A DNA stretch of 64,000 nt from JACKBK01 sp963707275 (GTDB lineage: Bacteria; Chloroflexota; Anaerolineae; JAAEKA01). The notes beneath the pieces are model-generated. The model saw only the letters and a list, made by a program, of their open reading frames with translations, made no database searches and was not told where the DNA came from. Positions 20,130 through 28,796 of this stretch are shown here, piece after piece. The translations under genes were made by a program, and so were the position numbers. The stretch is from NCBI GenBank assembly GCA_963707275.1, contig CAVPPH010000010.1, positions 253,147 to 317,146 of the forward strand, written 5' to 3'. How positions within the stretch are numbered: position 1 is the first letter of the stretch; each line of letters begins with the position of its first letter.

Positions 20130-21037
20130 ATGACATCAAGCGACAGCGAGTTCGACGTCATTTGCTACGGCACAATCAGCGCCGACAACATCGTCTATGT
20201 GCCCTACGTGCCGACGCCGCGGCGCGACAGCCAGGTGCAGGCCGAGTTCAGCCGGCTGGGCGGCGAGGCGGCCACAGTCGCGCGGGTGCTGAGCACCTGG
20301 GGCCTGCGGGTCGCCATTGTCGGCAACATCCTGGGTGAGGATCGCTGGGGCAATTTCATCCGCCAGGAGTTGGCCTCGTACAGCGGCATCGACACTCGCT
20401 ACGTCACCAGCCGGCCCGACGTGCGCAGCCCCTTCTGCCGCATCATGGTGACGCCCGACGGCGAGCGCAGCATCCTTGGCTACTGGTTCGACGACACGCC
20501 AAAAACCCACCTCGACGAAGAGACTGATGAGCAAGGCCCGCTTGCTGAGCGTCGACGTCTACGGCCAGACCGAGCGCGACGATGCAGCCCGTCTGGCACG
20601 CCGCGCTCGGCCGCACCGTGGTCTCAGCCGACGCCATCTGGCCCAACTATCCGCTGGCGGGCCTCAGCGACATCATCGTCATCTCGCGCGATTTCCTGAC
20701 CAGCTACTTTCCCGGCGTCTACATCTACGATCACGCGCTTGAGCTTCAGCAGGCTGGCGCGGGCAGCGTCGTGGTCACCCACGGCCAGAAGCCAGTCCTG
20801 GTAGTGGACGAACACGGTCGCCCGGCTACCGTCGAACCGTTCCCGGTGCGCGCCATTGACACCACCGGCGCGGGCGACGTTTTCAAAGCAGCAGTGATCT
20901 ACGGTCACCTGCAGGGCTGGGATTTGATCCGCGCCACCCGCTTTGCCTGCGCGGCGTCGGCGCTGTACGTCGGCCAGCCGCGCGGCGAGGACGCCGTGCC
21001 GCAGTTGGAACGGGTCCGGCGGCTCGCGGGAAACTAA
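20130..21037 (+). CDS. PfkB-family carbohydrate/nucleoside kinase (two frameshifts)
   Basis: About 302 residues in total. The N-terminus (FDVICYGTISADNIVYVPYV) and the di-Gly block RLGGEAATVARVL are ribokinase-like. NILGEDRWGNFIRQEL and VTPDGERSILGYW follow. The frame changes near 20530 and again near 20580. The C-terminal half carries IIVISRDFL, the helix-capping RAIDTTGAGDVFKAAV with the catalytic Asp, and the final FACAASALYV. The neighbouring phosphoribosyltransferase hints at nucleoside or ribose metabolism; the true substrate cannot be read from sequence. Confidence 0.85.
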
Positions 21038-21046
21038 CGTCCCGCC

Positions 21047-21679
21047 ATGCTGAGCGAGCCAAACAAATCATCCGATAGCTGGTTTTGGGGGTTGATCGAA
21101 GGACGTCGTTCGGTGCGCCGCTACGCGGACCGGCCTGTCGCCGCGCCGGTTGTGGACAGCCTGCTGCGGGCTGCGCACTGGGCGCCGTCGGCCCACAACC
21201 GCCAGCCGTGGCGTTTCGTGGTACTGGAAACACCCAACCCGCGCCGCGATCTGGCCGAACGCATGGCGACCCGCTGGCAGACGGAGTTGATCGCGGACGG
21301 CGCCGATCCGGCCGAAGCGACCCGCCGGGCGCACCTGTCAGTGCTGCGCATCACCGGCGCGCCGGTAGTGATCCTCCCTTGTCTTGACCTCGCAACACTG
21401 GACAACTATCCCGACCCGGTTCGCCAGCAAGCTGAGTGGCAAATGGGCGTGCAATCGGTGGCGCTGGCTTGCCAGAACCTTCTGCTGGCCGCGCAGCATC
21501 ACGGGCTGGCGGGCTGCTGGATGTGTGCGCCCATCTTTTGTCCGGCGCTGGTGGTGGAAACGCTGGCGCTGCCCCAGTCGTGGCAGCCGCAGGCCCTGCT
21601 CACCCTGGGCTACCCCCTGGCCGACGCCCCGACCACCAAACCGCGCAACCCGCTGGCGCAGCACGTCCTGCGGCGCTAG
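21047..21679 (+). CDS. nitroreductase-fold flavoprotein resembling the FbiB C-terminal domain
   Basis: 210 residues. EGRRSVRRYADRPV and AAHWAPSAHNRQPWRFVVL match the FMN-binding nitroreductase fold. The variant with WAPSAHNRQPWRF is the one found in the C-terminal half of coenzyme F420 ligase FbiB. The middle helix ACQNLLLAAQHHGLAGCWM and the end ALLTLGYPLADAP fit as well. A role in F420 maturation (dehydro-F420 reduction) is possible, since many Chloroflexota use F420, but no other F420 gene is in view. It starts nine bases after the kinase stop. Confidence 0.8.
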   Translation: MLSEPNKSSDSWFWGLIEGRRSVRRYADRPVAAPVVDSLLRAAHWAPSAHNRQPWRFVVLETPNPRRDLAERMATRWQTELIADGADPAEATRRAHLSVLRITGAPVVILPCLDLATLDNYPDPVRQQAEWQMGVQSVALACQNLLLAAQHHGLAGCWMCAPIFCPALVVETLALPQSWQPQALLTLGYPLADAPTTKPRNPLAQHVLRR

Positions 21680-21898
21680 CGCTTCGAGCTGGTTTTCAAA
21701 TCGACAGCAGAATTACTGGGGGTCGTGGAGCACACCTGATCTGGCAAGCTTTCTGTGGGCCTGCTTCGTCAGCCAGCGGTGTTGAAATCCGCAAGGCCGA
21801 ACGCTGCGCTCGAGCCGAAGCGCGCTCGTTCCTTTGATCTTTCACAAGATGACAACGTGCTGAAGGCTCCAAGCGCTTGTTGGACCTCATCAGTCGTC

Positions 21899-22432
21899 TC
21901 ACGCCATGAATGCAACAAGCACCATTGGTCCCACAACGGCCACCGCGACACCATAGACTACGTCGAGCCAAACATAGGAACCAATGGCGCCAAGAAAGAT
22001 CATCGCGATGATCGGGTAAGCGATGAGCTTCACGCCAAGGGGGACACCAGTCTCCGACACCGCGGTTCGCAGCGTCTTGGCATCGCCTGTACTTGGAAAG
22101 GCGTGCATGGCAATTGAGACGCCGAGCCAGATCAAGAGGAAGTCCACGGGACCGGCGGCTTCGAACAGAAACACCTGGATCGAGGCCGGCGCCGAGATGA
22201 TTCCGCCAATGACGGTGTTCACAAGGAACGGACCGATTGCAATCCATATCTGCTGACTCGGTTTGACCGGATGCTCATGCACTACGTAACCGGCGGGATT
22301 CCCAAACCTGAAATAACAGACGTCAAGAACCGCTACGCCGAAGATACGACAGAACCACTGATGCGCAATCTCGTGAACGATCACGCCCGGGAATGTGAGT
22401 GCCGCAAAGATCGAACCTGGAATGAAGAACAT
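21899..22432 (-). CDS. membrane-embedded zinc metalloprotease-like protein (HEIAH)
   Basis: 177 residues with four or five hydrophobic segments. GVIVHEIAHQWFCRIFGV holds an HExxH zinc motif inside a helix, as in M50/DUF3267-type intramembrane or membrane proteases. PSTGDAKTL supplies a plausible third acidic ligand later in the protein. The substrate is unknown. Its ATG follows the corrected stop of the zinc-ribbon gene by three bases, so the two are coupled. GC content and codon use are a little lower than in neighbours. Confidence 0.7.
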   Translation of the reverse strand: MFFIPGSIFAALTFPGVIVHEIAHQWFCRIFGVAVLDVCYFRFGNPAGYVVHEHPVKPSQQIWIAIGPFLVNTVIGGIISAPASIQVFLFEAAGPVDFLLIWLGVSIAMHAFPSTGDAKTLRTAVSETGVPLGVKLIAYPIIAMIFLGAIGSYVWLDVVYGVAVAVVGPMVLVAFMA

Positions 22433-22435
22433 GAA

Positions 22436-22923
22436 TCACTTCTCCAACTTCTCCATTTGGTCAATCACGGCATTCACCTCATCAACGATGTCTGAGGGCC
22501 CTCGCGCCCCAAGATAGCATCGAAGGCCTCAGCCGCCACTTGGTACTGGCCTGCGTGGAAAGCTGCTATGCCCTTCCGGGCAATCGCTAACGTCGAAGAG
22601 GGGAATCGCTGCGTGACCTTGGTGTACTCGTCGACGGCAACGGCGTACGCACCTGCTGCTTCGGCGCGCTGTCCACGCTCAAATGCGATACCCGCAGCCA
22701 ACGCCGACGGAAAGCGAGCAACCGCGAGGAGAAATGGAATAACCAGCACAACGGCAGAGAGTCTGATCCAAACCGGAAGTGCCCTGGATGACATCCGGGC
22801 GCGGCAGGCAGCGCACAAGGCGATCGACCGGTCAGGCTCAGCACGGCCCCCACACGAGACGCACACGCTCGGATCGGCGGCGACCGGTGCGTTGTTTGGT
22901 GAGCTCTCCATGAATGGCTCCAC
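22436..22923 (-). CDS. zinc-ribbon / single-helix / TPR-like protein (frameshift near C-terminus)
   Basis: About 161 residues. An N-terminal four-Cys ribbon (VCVSCGGRAEPD, ALCAACRAR) faces the cytoplasm, then comes one membrane helix (LSAVVLVIPFLLAVARF), then a TPR-like pair of helices (AEAAGAYAVAVDEYTKVT, KGIAAFHAGQYQVAAEAFD). The plain reading stops at 22474. A one-base shift near 22500 gives the natural ending SDIVDEVNAVIDQMEKLEK with a stop at 22436, directly before the protease start. I therefore take 22436 as the real end. It is probably a partner of the adjacent protease. Confidence 0.6.
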
Positions 22924-23089
22924 GCGATTTTGCTCTTTGTGAGGCCTAACGTGGCGATTCAGGCGCTCGTGCGGGCGCGCAGCGAAGCGCCAGTCGCCTG
23001 CAACCGCGTGCGCCGAATGCGCCCCATCCGCCGGCCTGCGTCAACCACCGTCGACGCAAGCTCCGAACGCTGGCGCCATCTGTTATCCG

Positions 23090-24348
23090 CTACACCGTCT
23101 CGCCGCTGGGCAGCACGTCGGCGGGCAGCGCGCTGGCGGGGACGCGCGGGCGGATGACGACGTTGCGGCCGACGCGCAGCCCGGCCGGCACCTGTGCGCC
23201 CTTGCCCACCAGCGTGATGCCGGTGTTGAGGTTGTTGGGCATGGCGCGGTTGGGCGTGTTGTCGTCGCCGTCGCCGATGACTGCGCCCTCGCCGATGACT
23301 GCGCGCTTGTCGATGATGGCGCGCTCGATGCGCGCGCCTGCGCCGATCGACCGCGTCGTTCATGACGATGGAATCGCTCACCTCGGCGCCCGGCTTCGAT
23401 CACCGCGCCCGGCCCGATGATGGAGCGCTCAACACGGCCAAAGACCTGACAGCCGTCGCACAGCAGGCTGCCGTCGACCACCGCATCCGGCGCCGGTGAA
23501 GGCCGGCGCAAGCTGCTCGCTGCGGGTGTGGATCACCCAGGACGGGATCGTAGAGGTCCAGCGCCGGCGTCTCGGCCAGCAGCGCCATGTTGGCCTCCCA
23601 GTAGGCCTGCACCGTGCCGGCGTCCATCCAGTAGCCTTCGAAGCGATGAGGCATAGACAGACATGCCGGCCTTGAGCATCCCCGGCAGGACGTCGCGCCC
23701 GAAGTCGACGTGGCCCGCGCCCGGCCCGGTGATCCAGTCCAGCAGCACGTCGCCGCTTGAAGACGTAGATGCCCATGGACGCCAGCCGGCTGAGGGTGCG
23801 GCGCGGCTTCTCCTGGAAGCGCGCTGACGCGCCCGCTGCTGTCGGCGCTGACCATGCCGAAGCGATGGGTTTCGTGTGGGCTGACGGTGCGCACGGCGAT
23901 GGTGCAGTCGGCGTCGGTGTCCTCGTGGAAACGCAGCAGCGGCCGGTAGTCCATCTTGTAGATGTGGTCGCCGGCCAGCAGCAGGATCGTGTCGACCTTC
24001 TGCTCCAGCACGTAGTCCAGGTTGAAGCGCACCGCGTCGGCGGTGCCGCGCTGCCAGGCGCCCATCTCGCCCTCGCCGCTGATGTATGGCTGGAGCAGAC
24101 GCACGCCGCCCACGGCCCGGTCCAGGTCCCACGGCTTGCCGTTGCGGATGTGGTCGTTGAGCGAGCGCGGCTTGTACTGGGTCAGCACGGCCACGTTGTA
24201 GATGCCGCGAGTTGACGCAGTTCGATAGCGTGAAGTCGATGATGCGGTACTTGCCGCCAAAGGGAATGGCCGGCTCGGCCCGCTCAGCCGTCAGAATACT
24301 CAGCGCCGGGCTGGAACCGCCGGCCAGGATCATTGCTAAGACACGCAT
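23090..24348 (-). CDS. GlgD-like, catalytically degenerate ADP-glucose pyrophosphorylase homologue (frameshifted)
   Basis: About 419 residues, a GlgC-family nucleotidyltransferase with left-handed beta-helix. Recognisable blocks are IIDFTLSNCVNS, LTQYKPRSLNDHI, WQRGTADAVRFNLDYV, LLLAGDHIYKMDYR, HRFEGYWMDAGTV and the helix hexapeptides to a TAG at 23090-23092. The N-terminal signature reads LAGGSSPALSILTAERAEPA where active enzymes have GGxGTRL...RAKP; both the Arg and the Lys are gone. This is undisturbed by any frameshift. It therefore looks like a non-catalytic regulatory subunit, as GlgD is in Firmicutes. It starts 10 bases after the glgC stop. Breaks lie near 24205, 23820, 23755, 23650, 23540, 23500 and 23350. 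Confidence 0.75.
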
Positions 24349-24358
24349 TGGTTACCTC

Positions 24359-25625
24359 CTAGACCGTTTCGCCGCTGGCTACATGATCGCCGAACGGGGC
24401 GAAGTCTTCTTCCTCGCGGCCGGCGTTGATCAGCACGTTGCGACCGACGCGCACGTTGGCGGGGATGTGGGCGCCCTTGCCGATGACCGTGATGCCGGTG
24501 AAGAGCTTGTCGGGATTGAGCTTGTTGACGGTGTCGTGGTCGCTGCCGAAGCCGACCAGCGCGCCCGATCCGATCACGACCTCCTTGTCCACCACCACCT
24601 TGTCCAGCACGGCGCCCGGCCCGATCCAGGTGTCGTTCATCACCACCGAGTCGCGCACGACCGCGCCTGGCGACACGTAGACGCCGGGCGAAAGCACCGA
24701 ACGCTCCACCTGGCCGCGCACGACGCAGCCGTTGCACATCAGGCTGTTGTGAACTTTCGCCTGCGGGCCGAGCTTGACCGGCGGCCGCTCCTGGCTGCGG
24801 GTCAGCAGCGGCCAGGAGCGATCATAGAGGTTGAGCGGCGAGTCGGGGTCCAGTAGCTCCATGCTGGTCTGCCCAGTAGCTGTCAATCGTGCCGACATCT
24901 ACCCAGTAGCCGCCGAAACGATAGGCAAAGACGCGGTTTTCCTCGATCATGTTGGGAATGACGTGCTTGCCAAAGTCGAGATCAGGGAACTGCTCCGAGC
25001 CGGCCAGCAGGCGGCTCTCCAGCATGTCCGCGTTGAAGATGTAGATGCCCATGGAGGCCAGCGTGCCCTTGTCGCGCTCCTTGGGCTTCTCGTGGAAGGC
25101 CGTGATGCGCAACTCGTCATTCACCGACATGATGCCGAATCGATCAGTCTCTTCCAGCGGCACATCCATGACTGCCACTGTCAGATCGGCGCGGTTGTCG
25201 TCGTGGAAACGCAGCATCTTGGCGTAGTCCATCTTGTAGATGTGGTCGCCGCCCAGCACCACGACCCGATCGGCCCGCAGACTCGCGCACGTAGTCGTAG
25301 TTCTGCAAGACTGCGTCGGCCGTGCCGCGATACCAGATCTGCGTGCCGCCGCCGACCTGATAGGGCTGCAGCAGCCTGATGCCGCCGCTGGCCCGGTCCA
25401 GGTCCCAGGGCTTGCCGATGCCGATATGCTCGTTGAGCGAATGTGGGCGATACTGCGTTAGCACTGCGACGTTGAAGATATTCGGAGTTGACGCAGTTGG
25501 AAAGGGTGAAAGTCGATGATGCGGTATTTGCCGGCAAAGGGCACCGACGGCTTGGCGCGCTGCTCCGAGAGCACGGACAGTCGCGTGCCGGCTCCGCCGG
25601 CCATGACGACAGCAACAACGTTCAT
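24359..25625 (-). CDS. glgC: glucose-1-phosphate adenylyltransferase (frameshifted)
   Basis: Makes ADP-glucose for glycogen synthesis. About 422 residues. The catalytic N-terminus MAGGAGTRLSVLSEQRAKPS keeps the Arg and Lys that the downstream paralogue lacks. After breaks near 25495 and 25285 come VLGGDHIYKMDYAKML, GIMSVNDELRITAFHEKPK and FGGYWVDVGTIDSYW. After a third break near 24880 follow the hexapeptide repeats and DHVASGETV. The ATG at 25625 has GGAGGTG six bases upstream. The stop TAG overlaps the ribosome site (TAGGAGGTAACC) of the GlgD-like gene, so the two form a coupled pair that may assemble as a hetero-oligomer. Confidence 0.85.
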
Positions 25626-25870
25626 GAGCACCTCCGGAGGTGGGACTTGAGGAACGAAACTTGATCGGGGCGGATTGCAGCGGCTGCATTGACCAGCCCT
25701 GCCACCTGTGCTATATTCTAGCCTACTGCTGGCCTGGTGACAAGTCGCCGCGATAGATCGAGCGCGAATCGTCTGGATCACGAAGTCACTAAAGCCCGCG
25801 AAGCACGATGCGCACGATGCGCCATGAACTCCGGCGGCAGCATAGCGAGACGAACAACGGATTTCCGCTG

Positions 25871-26413
25871 ATGTCAACCAGACACCCTCCACCACCACGC
25901 CGCCGCTTCCAGGGAGCGGATTCAACGTTGTGCAGATACCTGCTAGCGCCCACCCTGCTGCTTTGCCTGGCGTTGCTGGCCGGATGCGCGAGCCAGACCA
26001 TTCCGGCCGCGCCGACACCATCACCCTTTCCCACTTTTGACCTGAACGACCTGCCGCCGCCGGTGGATGTGACCCCGGCTGAGGTGCGGACATACCTGGC
26101 GGAGGTGGCGGGGTACACGACTCCGGGCATCATCAGCGCCGCGACTGAGTTCTCGACAGAACGGCTGGATGGCATTGTGGCGACGCTGGAAGGGCTTCCC
26201 GTGCCATCCGACATGATACCGGCACATGAGACGCTGCTGAAGGGTTACCGCACCATCGCCCAGGGCCGCCATATCGCCGTCGACAACGTCGGCGACGGCG
26301 CTCAGCAGGCCGAGGCGCGCAGCCTGACCGATTTCGGCCAGTTGCTGCTACAGGAACACATCCAGATCGTCAACGCCTATCTGGCCGCGCTGCGCACGAC
26401 GCCGGTGCCATGA
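25871..26413 (+). CDS. lipoprotein of unknown function
   Basis: About 180 residues. The N-terminus has a basic stretch (PPPPRRRFQG), a hydrophobic core (LLAPTLLLCLALLAGC) and a lipobox ending in LAGC, so it is probably lipid-anchored outside the membrane. A short Pro/Thr linker follows, then a helical domain (LDGIVATLEGLPVP, FGQLLLQEHIQIVNAYLAAL). I do not recognise the domain. ATG 25871 is preferred over 25808, because the latter gives an overlong basic leader. It is divergent from glgC. Confidence 0.6.
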   Translation: MSTRHPPPPRRRFQGADSTLCRYLLAPTLLLCLALLAGCASQTIPAAPTPSPFPTFDLNDLPPPVDVTPAEVRTYLAEVAGYTTPGIISAATEFSTERLDGIVATLEGLPVPSDMIPAHETLLKGYRTIAQGRHIAVDNVGDGAQQAEARSLTDFGQLLLQEHIQIVNAYLAALRTTPVP

Positions 26414-26450
26414 CATCTAAGAAAGTTGAATGCTCGCCCGTCACCGTTGC

Positions 26451-26516
26451 GTCACTCCCGCGGAGGCGGGAGTCCAGCGCTCGTGAAGGGTGGATTCCTG
26501 CCTCCGCGGGAATGAC
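26451..26516. repeat. dispersed repeat with terminal inverted repeats, copy 2
   Basis: Left end GTCACTCCCGCGGAGGCGGG and right end CCTCCGCGGGAATGAC are complementary apart from a few positions, enclosing 66 bases in all. It is related to the element at 19442-19533 and sits in the same kind of place, directly before a gene start. Confidence 0.65.
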
Positions 26517-26531
26517 GGGTGAGCAGCTACG

Positions 26532-27416
26532 ATGAAAGATAACTCCATGTCTGACCCATCCCCGGGTGCCTACCTGGGCAACGTAACCTTCACCGTTGTA
26601 GATGTTGAGACCACCGGCCTCAGCGCGATCAGCGGCGACCGCATCTGCGAGATCGCCATGCTGCGCACTCGCGGCGGGCGCGTACTGGACACCTTCGAGT
26701 CGCTGGTCAACCCGCAGCGAGCGATGTCACCCGGCGCAGCCAAGGTCAACGGGCTGACCGACTGGCGGCTGCAAACAGAGCCGATCTTTCCGCAGATCGC
26801 CGAACGTGTGCGGGAGATGACCGAGGATTCCGTGCTGGTGGCCCACAACGCACCCTTCGACCTGGGCTTTCTGGCCGGCGAATGGCGACGGCTGCGCTGG
26901 CCGCCGCGGACGGGTTTCACCGTCGATACGCTGGCGCTGGCCCGCCGGCTGTACAACTTCCGCCGCAACAATCTGGCCGACGTGGCGCACTCGCTGCACG
27001 TGCTGATCGACCAGGAACACCGCGCGATGGGCGACGTCTGGACGACCTTGCGCGTCTTCGAGACGATGATGACCGACCTCAACCGGCGCAACTTCGTCAC
27101 CCTGGGCCATCTGCTGGACGCGCAGGGCGGCAACGTGTTGTGGCCGGAGCCGAAGCCGCTGGTGCTGCCGCCCGACCTGGAGCTGGCGCTGGCCGAGAGC
27201 CGCCAGCTCTGGCTGCGCTACCGCGGCCAGGATGGGCGCATCAGCGAGCGCTGGGTCGAGCCGTTGGACGTGACCGGCGACGGCGAGTTGGTCTACCTGT
27301 CGGCCTACTGCCAACTGGCCGGCGATCAACGGGTCTTTCGACTGGACCGGGTCGTCGAAATGCGGCTCGATTACGACGGGCGATCTGCCAACGGACGCGG
27401 CAACGCACGACGATGA
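26532..27416 (+). CDS. DEDDh 3'-5' exonuclease (DnaQ-like) fused to a WYL-like domain
   Basis: 294 residues. The first 180 form a DnaQ/RNase T-type exonuclease. ExoI is TVVDVETTGLS (Asp, Glu), ExoII is VAHNAPFDLGFL and ExoIII is HRAMGDVW with the DEDDh histidine. The C-terminal 80 residues (WLRYRGQDGRISERWVEPL, LVYLSAYCQLAGDQRVFRLD) look like a WYL ligand-binding domain, usually found in transcription factors of stress and defence loci. The fusion suggests nuclease activity controlled by a nucleic-acid or nucleotide ligand. ATG at 26532 or Met6 at 26547. The stop overlaps the next start (ATGA). Confidence 0.85.
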   Translation: MKDNSMSDPSPGAYLGNVTFTVVDVETTGLSAISGDRICEIAMLRTRGGRVLDTFESLVNPQRAMSPGAAKVNGLTDWRLQTEPIFPQIAERVREMTEDSVLVAHNAPFDLGFLAGEWRRLRWPPRTGFTVDTLALARRLYNFRRNNLADVAHSLHVLIDQEHRAMGDVWTTLRVFETMMTDLNRRNFVTLGHLLDAQGGNVLWPEPKPLVLPPDLELALAESRQLWLRYRGQDGRISERWVEPLDVTGDGELVYLSAYCQLAGDQRVFRLDRVVEMRLDYDGRSANGRGNARR

Positions 27417-28487
27417 TCCAGCAACGCATCACCGACCGGAGCGCAGTGGACAGCAGCGCTGCTGGGCCTGCCTGAGCCGCATCTGCTGCAAACCTGGCAG
27501 TGGGGCGAGGTCAAGCGCCAGACCGGCTGGCAGCCCAGCCGCCTGCTGTGGAGCGGCGAGTTCGGCGGCGCGCCAGTGGCCGCGGCCAGCCTGTTGGTGC
27601 GCCGCATCAGCAGCCGGCTGCCGCTGGGCGTCGCCTATGTGCCCAAGGGGCCGCTGCTGGACTGGTCGAACGCGCCGCTGGTGGATGCCGTGCTGGCGGC
27701 GATCGAACTGGAGGCGCGCCGGCAGCGGGCGATCTTCGTCAAGATCGATCCCGATGTGTCGCCAGCCAGCCGGTCCGGTCAAGCCGTGCAAGCGGCGCTG
27801 CGCCGCCGCGGCTGGCGGCCGTCGGCCGAGCAGATCCAGTTTCGCAACACCGCGCTGCTCGATCTGACGCCCGACGAGGACGCGCTGCTGGCGGCCATGA
27901 AACCGAAGTGGCGCTACAACATCCGGCTGGCCGAGCGCCGCGGCGTCCTCGTTCGCCGCGGCGACGTGGCCGACCTGCCGGCCTTCTATGCGCTCTACCG
28001 CGAGACGGGCGGGCGCGACGGGTTCATCGTCCGCCCCTACGACTACTACGAGGAAACGTGGCGTACCTTCATGCAGCCGGTGGACGCCGATGCGCCGTGC
28101 GCCGATCTGCTGCTGGCCGAGGTCGAGGGCGACACGGTGGCGGGACTGATCCTGTTTCGTTTTGGCCGCAGGGCGTGGTATATGTACGGCGCATCCAGCG
28201 ACCGCCAGCGGGCCGCGATGCCCAACCACTTGCTGCAGTGGGAGGCGATGCGGCTGGCGCGCGCCGCCGGCTGCACCGTCTACGACCTGTGGGGCGCGCC
28301 TGACACGCTGGACGAAAGCGACGGCATGTGGGGCGTCTGGCGCTTCAAGGAGGGCTTCGGCGCCCGGTTCGCACCGCACATCGGCGCCTGGGACTACCCC
28401 GTTTCGTCCACGCAATACCGCCTCTACACCGAAGGCATGCCGCGCGTTCTGGATCTGATGCGCCGCCGGCACCGCGCCCGTGATTAG
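27413..28487 (+). CDS. FemAB/FemX-like peptidyltransferase (one frameshift)
   Basis: GNAT-fold aminoacyl-tRNA-dependent transferase of the FemABX group, which adds amino acids to peptidoglycan precursors. About 358 residues. After the start at 27413 (ATGA overlap with the exonuclease stop) one extra G near 27441 shifts the frame. Correcting it yields HLLQTWQWGEVKRQTGW, the usual FemAB opening. Then come YVPKGPLLDW, MKPKWRYNIRLAERRGV, LILFRFGRRAWYMYGASS and VYDLWGAPDTLDESDGMWG, all typical of the family. Some family members act on other substrates, so peptidoglycan bridging is likely but not proven. Confidence 0.82.
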
Positions 28488-28796
28488 GGGGGGTGACTAC
28501 CAGCTTCACTCCCGATTTCCTCCTCTCTTTCTTCCCGCATTGATGGCCGGTGACCAGCCTTCCCCAAAGAATCTGCTCCGGATTTGAACAATCTGTCGCG
28601 CAATTTCGGTCACATCTAGTGTATAATTGAACTAGTCCGTGTCGTGCTTGGGCCACGACGGTCTTGCCGGTTCTTTGGGAAAGGGGACCACTCCGTGCAG
28701 CCGTAACACCTCGTGGTTTTCCTTTACTTATTGGCGCTCATCCCAGGAGTTGCTAATCACATTGCCTCACATGACAGGCGATAGGAGGAAAGATCG
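28488..28796. other. intergenic region upstream of the pentapeptide gene
   Basis: 309 bases without a gene. A perfect TATAAT lies at 28622-28627 without a matching -35. A small hairpin follows (GTCGTG...CACGAC near 28640). Just before the next gene is the ribosome site GGAGGAAAG. Confidence 0.4.

Noticed and set aside
22935..23090. GCCTAACG followed by a GC-rich, partly palindromic stretch resembling an integron attC site
   Set aside because: No matching GTTRRRY end at the expected distance, no integrase gene and no array of cassettes; the sequence is just a GC-rich intergenic gap.
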